A stretch of 64,000 nucleotides of DNA from Alisma plantago-aquatica (taxonomy: Eukaryota > Streptophyta > Magnoliopsida > Alismatales > Alismataceae): contig OY856413.1 of NCBI GenBank assembly GCA_963693085.1, positions 469,829,879 to 469,893,878 of the forward strand, in the 5' to 3' direction. Shown here one piece after another: positions 14,553 to 26,973 of this stretch. Position numbers and translations under genes: made by a program. A model generated the notes under the pieces. It worked only from the letters and a program-made list of their open reading frames with translations. It had not been told where the DNA came from and ran no database searches. Each line of letters begins with the position of its first letter. The first letter of the stretch is position 1.

Positions 14553-17343
14553 ATGCTATACTATGCTGGCATATTTAAAATACTTGAAGAAGAAGAAAGA
14601 AAATGAAAACATTACTTAAGGCAGAGAATCAGATAAACCCAAGTTATTAATTATATTTCAATGGACATGTATTACTATGGTGGACTTAGCACAAACATAT
14701 ATTATTGGGCTCTATCCCCACGTACCTTATACCATTAGGGATCTTCTAGTCATCATTAATACTTTCCCTATCTAATAGGGAGATTGATAAACCATCAGTA
14801 ACTACATTCCATTATATTTCCTTAGTGTTCTTGATGTTCAAGGCGGAAAAGAGAATATTTATAGATATGCATCCAACAAAATTGTACAACTACACGCAAG
14901 AATTTACTCATAATTAAATTATCCAACAAAACTAGTCTTATACTTATATCCATGTACCTGAGTTCAGAGATTCCTTATACATCCATGATCATCTATAACT
15001 TTGTCCATGACCTGATTAATAACAATTATTCATCATTAACACATGGTTCATACGTTCTTGATATATTAGGTCCAAATTAGGGTTTTTCTCAAACCTAGGT
15101 CAATGTGATGTTAGGATGGTGTCTAGTATTTTTAGTCTGATCTATATGTCATTAAAAAGTTTTGGTACGATTTTCATATTTTTCTGATAATTGGTCTATT
15201 TTCTAGAATTAAAATGATGTTACAAACATGGAGTTGGGTTTTCATGAGAAATGGCCTATTATTTTGACATAATAGACAAATCTGAGTTCATATTTGGTTT
15301 CCACATTATACAAGGGTTTAGTAATATTTTTCTCAGATTTAATTTCCATGATATGGTAATTATACCATTAATATGATCTCAAAAAGAAGCATTATCATCT
15401 ACATTAAATATCATCATTATTTGTTCATCAAAGGTATGATCTAAGGGTCCAGTAATGTAGAGGACATTTTTATGAGGGTAGGGATATTTTTGGGGGATTT
15501 ATTGGACAAGGGAGCTATTTATAGTGCATTTTCTAAGATAACGAAATGTTCTTGAAATTGTGAGAGCATCTTACCTTGTAGGAAAATCTAGGGTCGTTGG
15601 ATCCATGCAGTTAGGGCCGTAGATGGGTGCCACTTCATAATCAAGGGTCTCGTGGTCCTTTACTAGTTTTTCCCTGAGCCAGGCGGCTGCTATAGTGAAC
15701 CGTCTTGACTATATTGGTTGTGAATTGACCTGGCTCGCCATCCCTTTTCTCGCGTTCCTCATCCTAACGTTGCTTGGGGTCTTCCTCGCATGCGAGACAG
15801 AGAACACTGCCATAGGGTGGACCTCTGACATGCTCCAAGGTTTCTCTTTGTTGATTTGGTGACCACAGATATCAAACGTGGGTGTGGCGCCCCCTTTCTT
15901 CTCTCACAGGCATTCTCCATCGCGCACGGGAGTCACTCCAGAACAGGGCGCTGCTACACAGGAAGGAAGAAGCAAGGAATCCTAGAAGCAACAGACATAC
16001 TCGCTGACTAATGATAGTTCCTCACAGCTTGGATAGGCCTTCCAAATGATTCTGACCAATCATGTCGCTAGATCGAGATCTGGGTTAGGTGGCTATCCCT
16101 AGTGATGCAGCTCTTCATGATCTCCAATCCGCCGCAAAGGGGAAGAAGACGGTAGGTGGAAGATCGGGGCTACAAAGTGAGGTTTATGGGGATGAGTTCC
16201 AGTGATTGGTCCCTAGAAACCTAGGCCATCTCGTCCAGTGTTGGCCTCCACAATGGGATCCTCCTGTGAGATTTCATGGCGTGGGAGGCGATTCTTGTCC
16301 ATTGGCGTACTCTAGGATAGAGGTCGCGGCAGAGTAGGTGGACAATTCTGGGGTGTGAGGTCTCAAGGAGGAAGCTTCTCCAGAACATGGAAATGGCATT
16401 AGTAGGTGGGAAGAACAAGTTAGGATCCTCCCTGAGATCGTCATCTTCCTTTATCTAAACTACAACCTGCGGAGGAGAACACATGGTAGAAGGCAGTTCA
16501 TTCTCTCCATGATGTGGGTCTCTAGTGCCAAGTGAAGTTCAACCTGCTCTAAGTGTTGTGTAGGTCATGGGTTTTCCTAAGAATTCACGTAGACCACTCC
16601 ACCTTCATTGGATCTATAGGATGCCTCGGCTGCATTCTCTTCCTCCATATGCAGAGGTTAGAGATGACTTGGTCCTGGGTCTGTGTGGAAAGTCAAGATT
16701 GTGAGCATGAACAAAGCATTACGAATGAATGGGCTGTGTGATGCATATAATAACCTGCCATTTTGGACTTTGTTGGAGTGGTATATGGCCAAGTCTCAAG
16801 ATACTCATTTAATCATAATCTTTCATAACTCAAACTCTTATATTTCCTAATAGGAAGTCTCAATTTAGATGGAATTTTAATCCATGTGTTCCTCGTCACA
16901 TGAATCTTGGTATTTCCAAGGTTGAACCCATGCTTACAACATTTGGTCCTCTAACTTAATTCCTTAGATAACCTCATGAATAAGTATATAAGCCTTGAAT
17001 TCAAATTAGGCAATCATCAAATCTTGGTTCAACACGTCCAACAACACATGTTATGATCCTAAAATACCTCAAGGCTCATCAATTTGCCACTTGAGTTTGT
17101 TATGACTGCTAAATGGACCTCTTGACCTGATAGGTACCCAAAGTGACTAATAAAAAGCTATACATATCATAGTTGAACTCAATTCAATATCACAATCACT
17201 AATCACATATCTAACCACAATATTTAAGGTAAAGATGATTCCAAAATAGATCGATTCCTCAACTGAGTTCAACCACCTAAAGTACACTCTTAGTCCACAA
17301 GTATCATATTGGGTATCAAAATCCTAAAATTGGGTTCATCACA
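14553..17343 (-). repeat. LARD 3' LTR, proximal segment
   Basis: This segment is colinear with 19757-22558 and ends at the CA of TTCATCACA (17343). It contains a TATA-like element on the minus strand at 15514-15524 (CTATAAATAGC) and a GC-richer stretch at about 15600-16740. Short open frames in the GC-richer stretch have no recognisable product. Confidence 0.88.
15514..15524 (-). promoter_or_regulatory. TATA-like box in LARD LTR (also at 20723-20733)
   Basis: CTATAAATAGC on the minus strand matches the plant TATA consensus and is conserved in both LTRs. It is a plausible core promoter for the element, with no other support. Confidence 0.5.
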
Positions 17344-17360
17344 TTCACCCCACCTTAAAT
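17344..17360 (-). other. Polypurine tract of the LARD element
   Basis: On the minus strand the LTR start (TGTGATGAACCC) is directly preceded by AAGGTGGGGTGAA, a purine tract suited to priming plus-strand DNA synthesis. Just upstream stands GACGAAATTCC. I recall GACGAAATT followed by a G-rich tract as typical of the 3' end of chromovirus pol. Confidence 0.75.
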
Positions 17361-19368
17361 GGAATTTCGTCCTCAAAATTCAACTAAGCTTATATTCCTA
17401 ATGATAGCAAGGATATTTTTTTTTACATCTTGGCCACCACTTATGGTGACAAGGCTATCATACTAATGGATATACCCTAAGTTTTCATCTTAGGATTGTA
17501 GATCATCAAGGGTGTACACACCTAACCTTATATGGATTGAAGCATCATTTTTTATATAGGAAAATAAGCATCACTTAAATACTCAATCACAACTTGACCT
17601 TCTTTTATTTTGGTATTTGAATCCTTTAGTCCCCTAAGAGTTAGGTTTTTTTATATACATACATGTGAATTTAGGAAGGTGTTACCAGAGTTTCATCTTT
17701 CACCTTACTCATCCATGTAAGGTGATATTAAGATTTCATGTCTTTTAGTAACGAATTTCCACACTTAACATCATTATTGTGATTGATGATAAACATCATA
17801 CTAGATATTCATTAGAGAAGGGGTTTATCTTCATCTTTAATATAGAAGTTTGTTACTTGTGAAGGGCTTACTAAACATGCTCAAATATTAAGGTTTCACC
17901 CTATTGTGTGAGAGTTATCATTAAACTAGAAGCTTATAATCAGACATTTGAGATTAAGAACTATAATTTGTGATCATCTCATATATGATGCAAACATGTC
18001 TTTATTTCAAACTCATGATTTAAACCAATATATTTCATGTATGATATGCAAGGAAGGAGAATATACTACATCAATCTTATCATGTTTTCAAACTTGGATA
18101 TTGCATGTATAATTTAGGAAGGGAATATAGAATATGTTGAGCTTATATGACTGACTCTTCATACATGATCATCCAAATAGCTCAAGTGAGGTTTCCAACA
18201 TCATATATAGAGAAAGAGAAGGAGAAGTGCTGGGAATAACATTTATGAGTATCTCATGCACAAGGCATCTTACTCTCAGAACCAAAGTTTTTTTTTGTAT
18301 CACCTCACTTGTAGCTAATGATGAGTTTCACAATATAAGTCACTCAAGCTAGGACCTAACTCTGTCAAAGGATGGACTTCCACATTGAGTCATCTACCCA
18401 TCTTTTTTGTTCTACCCAACTCTCACATATTGGGATTGAATCATGCAAAAGGACTCAACTCATCTACTCAGGAGTAACCCATCTTAGGACACATCATTTC
18501 ACATATATCTCATATTTTTCATATATTGTAGGATAGGTCCTATGACCCTCTCCTTGTGGGTCTGACTCTCTCTGGAGTTCACCACATATCTTGTCCTAAC
18601 ACTAGAGGTCCTCCTTTTTAAACGAGCTTGAGTCTCATGCATATTCAAATTTATCTTAACTTAGCTTATCTTAAATAAGAAAAGGGAATGTACTTTCATC
18701 ATCAAGAAGTATCTTAGAATTTTCAAAATTGAATTCAATGCATATACAACTTAGATCCATATAAAACAACTTATATCGTTAGAGGTAGAACATAGATAAG
18801 ATCATCCATGCTTATACCAACTATCATTTTCTCATCTACTTTATTTATCACGTATCTAGATAAGGCTTTAGACATCTAATCTAGATGTACTCTCTCTTCT
18901 AGACTGATGTCATTCCCTTTCACTTAGGTTGCATGAACACTAACTTCTCTCCAGTGTGAGGGACACATTTTTATATTTACATATATATAATAAAATTTAT
19001 ATAGTTTTTCTCCAAGAAATAAGATGTTAGAGAAAACTTTCGAGGCTCGATCCGATTGGAAAACAAAACCAAATCAGCAAAATTGAGTGTCCCACACATT
19101 GTAGATAGTCTAGTGCCATGTCACCAAGTAAAATGGTCAGAACAGGGTGTAGTACTAGTGTAGCTACGCAATACATATGAGCTCTATATGGAAAGGGTTT
19201 CACACACTTGTCTAAACCTAGTTCTCAAACATCTAGGTTCTAACTTAGAGGCTAAGTCAAACCTTATTCCCATAAAACAACTTACTAAGTTTCTAGGGTT
19301 CAATGTGAAAGATGAAATTTACTTTTTATGTTTCATGGTGAGCAATTGTCAGGTGTAGCTATTGTTCA

Positions 19369-19383
19369 TGCTCTGATACCAAC
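19369..19383 (-). other. Primer-binding site (tRNA-iMet type) of the LARD element
   Basis: TGCTCTGATACCAAC is the reverse complement of GTTGGTATCAGAGCA, which matches the plant initiator-Met tRNA 3' end. It directly abuts the LTR at 19384, which identifies the right-hand LTR as the 5' LTR and the element as minus strand. Confidence 0.9.
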
Positions 19384-22300
19384 TGTAACAACCCCAGATT
19401 CTTCCATATCGAGACATAGAAGGCCCAAGAGGACAAATCCAAAAATGTTACGCAATTGTATCAAAGTGTGTTGCGGAAGCAATTTGCGCATACATGAACA
19501 TACAACCATAGACATACACCATAACATTTCTTAACATTCAACTTGTAATTTATTATAAATTAATTATTACAAAACGATTTATAATTACATATTGAATGAA
19601 AATTCTATAGTATATGAACATGTATGCTAACTAAGATCTACACACAATAGGTACAACTTGTACAACTGCTCACTCCCATCGTTTTTCCCATCTTATCTCT
19701 AAACCTAAAACATACGTGAAACAACAAATCAACATAAAGTTGGTACGTGGTTGAAAGATACTATACTATGCTAGCATATTTAAAATACTTGAAGAAGAAG
19801 AAGAAAGAAAATTAAAACATTATTTTAGGTGGAGAATCAGGTAAACCCAAGTTATTAATCATATTTCAATGGACATGTATTACTATGGTGGACTTGGCAC
19901 AACCATATATTATTGGTCCCTATCCCCGCATACCTTATACCATTAGGAATCTGCTAGTCATCATTAATACTTTCCCTCTCTAATAGGGAGATTAATGAAC
20001 CATCAGTGCTACATTCCATTATATTTCCTTCGTGTTCTTGATGTTCAAGGCGGAAAAGAGACAATATTTATAGATACACATCCAACAAGATTATACAACT
20101 ACATGCAAGAATTTACTCATAATTAAATCATCCAGCAAAACTAGTCTTATACTTATATCCACGTACCTAAGTTTATAGATTCCTTATACATCCATGATCA
20201 TCTACAACTTTGTCCATGAGTTGATTAATAACAATTATTCATCATTAACACATGGATCATACATTCTTGATATGTTAGGTCAAAATTAGGGTTTTGGTCA
20301 AACCTAGGTCAATGTGATGTTAGGATGGTGTCTAGTATTTTTAGTCTGATCTATATGTCATTAAAAAGTTCTGGTCCGATTTTCATATTTTTCTGATAAC
20401 TGATCTATTTTCTAGAATTAAAATGATGTTACAAACATGGAATTGGGTTTTAATGAGAAACAGCCTATTATTTTGACATAATAGACAAATCTGAGTTCAT
20501 ATTTAGTTTCCAAATTATACTAGGGTTCAGTAATATTTTTGTTAGATTTAATTTCCATGATATGCTAATTATACCAATAATATGATCTCAAAAAGAATCA
20601 TTATCATATACATTAAATATCATCATTATTTATTCATCAAAGGTCTGATATAAGGGTCCAATAATGTAGAGGACATTTTTCTGAGTGTAGGGGTATTTTT
20701 GGGGGATTTATTGGACAGGGGAGCTATTTATAGTGCATTTTCTAAGATAAGGAAATGTCATGGAAATTGTGAGAGCATCTTACCTTGTAGGAAAATCTAG
20801 GGTCGTTGGATCCATGCGATCAGTGCCGCAGATGGGCACCACTTCATAATCAAGGGGCTCATGGTCCTTTTTTGGTTTTTTCCAGAGCCAGGTTGATGCT
20901 AGAGTGAATCGTCCCGACTATATTGGTTGTGAATTGACCCGGATCGCCATCCTTTTCTCGCGTTCCTCCCCCCAACGCCGCCTGGGGTCTTCCTCGCATG
21001 TGAGATATAGAACATGGCCATAGGGTGGACCTCCGACAAGCTCTAAGGTTGCTTTTTGTTGATTTGGTGACCGCAAATATCAAAGGTGGGCGCAGCTCCC
21101 CCTTTCTCCTCTTGTAGGTGTTCTCCATCGCGCATGGGAGTCACTCCAGAGTAGGGTGCCGTTATACAGGAAGGAAGAAGCAAGGAATCCTGGAAGCAAC
21201 AGACATACTCACCGACCAATGATGGTTCCTCACATCTTGGATAGGCCTTCCACATGATTATGACCAATCATGCCACTAGATCGAGATCTGGGATAGGTGG
21301 CTAGACCTAGCAATGTAGCTCTTCATGATCTCCGATCCACCACAAAGGGGAAGAAGACCGGAGGTGGCAGATCGGGGCTACAATGTGAGGTTTATGGGGA
21401 TGAGTTCTAGTGATTGGTCCCTAGAGACCCAGGCCATCTCATCCAGTGTTGGCTTCCGCAATGGGATCCTCCGGTGAGCTTTCATGGCGTGGGAGGTGAT
21501 TCTTTCTCATTGGCATACTCTAGAATGGAGGTCGCGGCAGAGCAGGTGGACGATTTTGTGGTGCGAAGCCTCAAGGAGGAAGCCTCCTCCAGAACATGGA
21601 AATGGCAATGCAGGCGGGCAAGACAAGCTGGGATACTCCCTGAGATCGTCATCTTCCTCTATCTAGACTACAACCTGCAGAGGAGAACACCTAGTAGAAG
21701 GCAATTCGTTCTCTCCGTGATGTGGGTCTCTAGTGCCAAGTGAAGTTCAATCTGCTCTGAGTGTTGTGTAGGTCATGGTTTTGCCAAAGAATTCACTTAG
21801 GCTGCTCCACCTTCATCGGATCTATAGGATGCCTCGACTGCATTTTTTTCCTCCATATGCGAAGGTTAGAGATGACTTGGTCCTGGGTTTGTGTGGACAG
21901 TCAGGATTGTGTGCATGACCAAAGCATTATGAATGAATGGGTTGTGTGATGCATATAATAACCTGCAATTTTGGAATTTGTTCGAGTGGTATATGTCCAA
22001 GTCTGAAGATAGTCATTTAATCATAATCTTTCATAACTCAAACTCTTATTATTCCTAATAGGAAGCCCGGATTTAGATGGAATTTTAATCCACGTGTTCC
22101 TCATCACATGAATCCTTGTATTTCCAAGGTTGGGCCCATGCTTACAACATTTGGTTATCTAACTTAATTCCTTAGATAACCTCATGAATAAGTATATAAG
22201 CCTTGTATTCAAATTAGGCAATCATCAAATCTTGGTTCAATAAGTCCAACAACACATGTTATGATCCTAAAATACCTCAAGGCTCATCAATTTGCCACTT

Positions 22301-22558
22301 GAGTTTGTTATGATTGCTAAATGTACCTCTTGACCCGATAGGTACCCAAAGTGACTAATAAAAATCTATACATATCATAGTTGAACTCAATTCAATATCA
22401 AAATCACTAATCACTAATCACATATCTAACAACAATATTTAAGGTAAAGATGATTCCAAAATAGATCGATTCCTCAACTGAGTTCAACCACCTAAAGTAC
22501 ACTCTTAGTCCACAAGTAACATATTGGGTATCAAAAGCCTAAAATTGGGGTCATCACA
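19384..22558 (-). repeat. LARD 5' LTR (3175 bp, intact)
   Basis: This complete LTR has TG..CA termini on either strand. The minus-strand TATA-like CTATAAATAGC lies at 20723-20733. Most of its length aligns with the split left LTR with scattered substitutions, so the element is not very recent. Confidence 0.9.
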
Positions 22559-22596
22559 TACTCGGCCCATGATGCTTGGGCAGAGGGAATCAACAC
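22559..22596. repeat. Tandem duplication, copy 2, right tail
   Basis: TACTCGGCCCATGATGCTTG continuing to CAACAC at 22596 matches 3037-3076 of copy 1. It completes the copy that was split by the LARD insertion and fixes that insertion point. Confidence 0.9.
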
Positions 22597-24851
22597 ATGT
22601 ACCTGAAACCCTAGTGCCACTTCCACCAATAAGCCTAACGCTGGTTGCAGACCTCACCATGTTTGTTGATCGGGATGTCGACGATGAAGAGACATCGATC
22701 TCACATCAATTGTTCTTCAGGCTAACTTGGAGAGGAGAAGGAATCATAAGATAGTCACCTTATAGAGAGAGAAAGGAGTGGCATGTTTTCATAGTGGAAT
22801 GAGAGAGAGAGTGAGAGGAGTTGCATGTTGCCACAAGGGCATGTGAAAAGGACATGCCTTAACTTGGACCGGGATCTCAAATCCTACTGAAACCATGACT
22901 AAATGGGTCTTGATTTCAAGATCAAAGAACCTCGAACGGGGTATGTTGATGCCATTTCAACCAAACAACATTTCTATCACCCAAACCTAATTAAGCCTAC
23001 CTGTCACAAAAAGACAAGGCCCAATCAAGATCCAATCCTGAATCAAACAGGGGCCAATGGCAATATATATCAAGTATTGATATAGAGAACATGATCCACC
23101 GAAACTTACACCCATACCTCGATCGACACAAACACAAAATATGAAGTGGTCGTTTAATATTGTATTGAGAAATTCTTCATACAATGCCATAATTTAAAAT
23201 GTCTCAAGACTTGATAAAAATAATTAAGAACACTACAAATTTTATGCAAAAACTATATCAATATAAGAATTAAATAATAATGGATATATATCAATTTATA
23301 CATCATTTTTGTATTTAACTTTTACATATACTTTTAATAATAATATGCACTATATTATTACATATCCTATGTTGGGTATGTTAAATCAAATAGCACTTAA
23401 AAATAAGTACTACAAATACAATGCATATTTCAAAAATAGATAGTACTCACTAATAAATAATATAATACCTACTTTATACTTGAACAATGTTAAAAGCGCA
23501 TCCTAATTTATTGTGGGGCCCCTCTCCATCCAGTTTGTCTCTTTTTTGTATTTAATACAACATCTCTCTCCATCAACTATTTCATTTTTTTCTATGTATT
23601 ACATCTTTCGTCAATCACTCTCCTTTTTTCTATTTATTATGTTCTCTCTCCATCCACCATCTCTTTTTCAATAATTACAACTCCTTTGCATGCACTATCT
23701 CATTCTTTATTCCCTTCCACATTCTCTTCCATCTACTAATATTTATAACTCAATATCTCACCACTCACAAACTAATCATGAAAACTTCACGCACTACCCT
23801 AATAATGCTTTGCATATACACCCTAAATAAACTTTTGTGGAAGTGTTGTCGAATAAGGAAAATTTTAGCCATAGGCACTGATCCACCCGTTGGCATACCT
23901 GGAACACAGGAAAAAAGTTTTAATGCATATTACATCTGCAGTATTTTTTATATTATTTTTATGTAAAAGTCATGCAATGACATGCAAAGTGTTGTTATTG
24001 TATCCACTCCCCAATAAATTGTACATGTGAAATCCCACCCACTACAGATTACGAGAACTACTTAGATTTAAACTTTTTTGTTCAAATTCCTTCCAACTTA
24101 TTTTCTTACAACAAGCTCTATTGCCTCTCGATTTTCCTTAGTCTAGATTCCATCTCAAATACGCACGCACTGTACTTGTAAAATGTGTTATTAGTACTGT
24201 ATGTCATGTATAATACGTCTTGTATTATAATATTGTGTAAAGAATAAAATGTACGCAATACGTGTAAAATGTGTTGTTTGTACTGTAGATATTCTATTGT
24301 ACGTCTCATTCTGTATGTCTTGTACTGTAATGTTGTATTGTATTTTTTATACTGCAAAATGTGGTTGTTAGTATTGTGCTTCTAGTACAATGTGTCTGCT
24401 TCTTGTTCACAATTTTGTCAAACGCTACTTTTGAATGTATAAAAATTTGATTGTTGGTATCGTACTTCATGTACAATGCGGTTGTTAGTGTCATACTTTT
24501 TATATGACATTAGAAACAATAGCACGGTGCACTGCAACAGGATTGGTAAAAACTGGAAAGTGGACGTACTGTACTAGTGCAGGAATGCCGGTGGACGGAA
24601 TGGAGCTGGACATATGAGTTGTAAGAGAGAATGAATTTTCAAAATTGGGAATGGAGAGAGGAGTGAACTTTGGGATTATTTAGTTTATACATGACGTAGT
24701 TGGTGTGGAGTTAATTTGCATGAGAGAAAAATGACCGGGACCGGCTTTTTGCATACTCTTGAGAATCGGATAATTGGACCGATGTATAACATATTGTGGG
24801 TAGCGTTACTAGTTGAATAAATAATTTCCCATATACTAGGCGTGGGGGTGC

Positions 24852-24985
24852 GTGTACATGTCTAATGGTCTAATGCCAATGTATGCCCGGCGGCCAGCCC
24901 ACTCCACCCGTTGGACTTGGACGGCGTGGTGTTTTGTGTACATGCCTAATGGTCTAATGCCAACGTATACCCAGCGGCCACCCTC
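24852..24985. repeat. 84-bp-period tandem duplication
   Basis: GTGTACATGTCTAATGGTCT at 24852 recurs at 24936 with one change. Both copies continue through AATGCCAA(T/C)GTAT to a GGCCA end. The unit is GC-richer than its surroundings. Confidence 0.8.
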
Positions 24986-25057
24986 TACCCTACCGATGAG
25001 TCGGAAAGACCAAGCCCAGAGGCCCGTAGTTGTGGGCAAAGAAGACGAATCAAATAT

Positions 25058-25310
25058 TACGAGCAACCATCAATGGTCCTGGAGAGTCGGCACGCACCCC
25101 CTGCACCACCATCATCACTGCATCTACCTTTAACTAGTGACGCTGCAACAGTGCAACCCAGTGGCTTAATTTCTTCTCCTTTTCTCTGCACCACCATCTC
25201 CTCTTCTCTGAGTCCTCTCCCCCTCCAATTAAACTACAAGTCTACAAGTCATCCGTCCTGGTCTACAAACACTAATTCACGCCTGACCGTCGTCAGTGAT
25301 GCTGTGATTA
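25058..25310. repeat. Diverged segment shared with 32795-33060
   Basis: Shared landmarks in the same order are GAGCAACCATC(A/C)ATGG, ACTGCATCTACCTTTA, ACTAGTGA with CGCTGC, CTCCTC.., AGTCCTCTCCCC and AGTCATCC(G/A)TCC. One copy lies on each side of the 26032-32580 copia element, in the same orientation. It may be a duplicated gene flank or exon, but no open frame is conserved. Confidence 0.6.
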
Positions 25311-26031
25311 ATTAACTCACTTTTCTCCTTCTTTGTATTCACTAATTCAGTCTAAAAATTGATTTTGAATCTAAATTGAAAATGATTGGTAATCATGTAA
25401 AGTTCTAATTCAAATGGTGGCTTTCAACTCACCGAGATTTCAATTCAGATTCGACTTTGAACAGTTTCTCTCTATCTTCTTCTAAATTAGTCAGTCTCAT
25501 CCTTATCATTGGATAGATCTTAATTTATGGGAGATCCTAATAAAGATTCAGATCTAATCCTAAATAAAAAAATTAAATTCGTGCGAGATTTTTTTTGTCA
25601 TTTTCAAGTCTAAGGTATTCACAAGCTAAAACAGTTTTTCTTCTCGTTTTGTTCAAAATTTAACCTGTAATGGGATCAATTTTTTTGTTCCCTAACCGGA
25701 TTAACCGTGAGCAGTGTCAAGTTCTCAAGCTGCTCGAGGATGTCTAGCACCTCTTCTGTGCACGTAATAAGATTGCCTTCTCATTCTTTTGAGTAAGCTC
25801 GTCTTATCCCTATTGAATGAATCGATTTTTCCATTTATTCTAAAACTAAGGTGGCTGCTAATTGTTCGTGTTCTTTCACTTTGTGATATGATACTTCCAT
25901 TTTGCGCAGAAAACGCATGCACATCTGTCCAGGGTATTTTCAACGGTGAATCGGTGAATCAGATGCAATGAGCAGAATACCATCACTTTAACCCAAAGAT
26001 AAAATAAGGCACTAGTAGGTAGGCGGGAAGA

Positions 26032-26937
26032 TGTTAGATACGTGATTACGTAGCTGCAGCTGCTGTTATGTAGCAGCTGATTACTGTAGTGCATTTAATG
26101 CATTTAATGTAGTAATGACTTATTTAGCATGGGTTAAGCCCAATGTAGTGCAGCAAGTACATGTGAGAATGTTGTGTTGTTTCTAGTGCAAATGCCAAAG
26201 AAGTTTTATCCCATATTGCTCACTCCTAAACTTTTGTGGTCCTCATATGTAGGATCACATGGGGCACTAGTGTCCAAAGGAGTCTTAGGAGGGAGGTATG
26301 TTCACCTCCTTGGTGGGTGGGGATACCACATCACAATGCACGCACGCGCGCCTCGCCTGGCCTGGCCTGGCCTGGCGGGTTCGGGTTTGGTCAGTATTGT
26401 GTACAAGAACAACCGAGTGTTTGCGTCTTACTGAGAATAGGATTAGGGATGTGCGTGGCTATATATACATATCCGGTCATTAGGGTTAAACACACTGAAA
26501 ACAGTCTTCTGTCGTCGTGTGTTTTGTGAGCCCTAATCCAGAGTGCAAGAGCTTTGTCCCGGAGTTGCTTTGTGGAGTTGCCCTCCTGAGCAAAGTGTGA
26601 CTCCTCCTTCTTGTCCTCAAGATGCAGCTGTCAGGCGGCGGTTCCTGTAGTTTCTGTACTGCACTGGTAGCAGTGCGACGTGACTACGTCGAGCGCGAGC
26701 GAGACGTGCGAGTTTCAGGTTTGTGCCGGATCGCGACTGAGAGAACGGTGCCTATCCGCGAGGATTGTCGGGCACTGATTTCTTTAAGTAACACGTTCGT
26801 TTCTCTGCGAATCTAACTTTTGTTTTCCATTCTCCTGCTTTGTTTGTTCTTCGATTCTTATTTTGGAACTGCCTGCATTGTTAATTATTTTGCACATGTC
26901 GCTGTTGAATGAACGACGATAACCAATATTAACAACA
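26032..26937 (+). repeat. copia 5' LTR (906 bp, internally deleted)
   Basis: It matches the 3' LTR but is 167 bp shorter. The main gap lies near 26387, where the 3' LTR carries about 150 extra bases, and a smaller one near 26808. A TATA box (TATATATA, 26460-26467) follows GGATTAGGGA(T/C)GTGCGTGG. A CCTGG microrepeat lies at about 26355-26378. Confidence 0.95.
26460..26467 (+). promoter_or_regulatory. TATA box of copia LTR (also at 32087-32095)
   Basis: TATATATA in the context GTGGCTATATATACA is preserved in both LTRs about 470 bp upstream of the LTR end. It probably drives the genomic transcript. Confidence 0.6.
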
Positions 26938-26973
26938 GTCTTAAAGAAATCATATTTCTGTCGTTAATTAACT

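Larger units (their letters stand above)
17344..19383 (-). mobile_element. LARD internal domain, non-coding
   Basis: These 2040 bp lie between the LTRs. They are AT-rich and full of stops in all frames, and I see no gag, protease, reverse transcriptase or integrase motif. Such an element would need proteins supplied in trans. Only the end sequences (primer site and purine tract) are recognisable. Confidence 0.75.
5028..22558 (-). mobile_element. LARD-like non-autonomous gypsy-derived LTR retrotransposon
   Basis: The element starts TGTAAC at 5028 and ends ATCACA at 22558. It interrupts duplication copy 2, whose uninterrupted counterpart is at 3030-3045. Flanks carry a 5-bp TSD with one mismatch (AACTC at 5023-5027, TACTC at 22559-22563). 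Two LTRs of about 3.17 kb flank a 2.04-kb internal region with no gag or pol reading frame. A tRNA-iMet-type primer site beside the right LTR and a purine tract beside the left LTR, both read on the minus strand, set the orientation. Long LTRs with a short non-coding interior match the LARD type. The last 40 bp of the interior resemble the 3' end of chromovirus (Tekay/Del-type) elements, so I infer a chromovirus parent. The left LTR is split by a copia element. Confidence 0.87.
22597..26026. other. Intergenic DNA with no recognisable gene
   Basis: The region is AT-rich with short open frames only. It contains a pyrimidine-rich tract (about 23515-23735), a degenerate repeat of AAAATGTGTT and TGTACTGTA phrases (about 24175-24495), a short tandem duplication (24852-24985) and a segment related to DNA beyond the copia element (25058-25310). 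The open frame 22524-22754 starts inside the LARD LTR and is not a credible gene. Confidence 0.5.

Noticed and set aside
20859..21743. Several 60-109 codon frames in the GC-richer part of the LARD LTR
   Set aside because: The homologous stretch in the other LTR (15650-16740) does not keep the same frames, and no domain is recognisable.
22903..23190. Overlapping frames on both strands near 23000 as a small gene
   Set aside because: They are short, overlapping and without recognisable motifs or regulatory context.
25725..25971. Possible intron-exon structure (TTTTGCGCAG before AAAACGCATG)
   Set aside because: Only one splice-like signal; no continuing frame or neighbouring exon could be supported.
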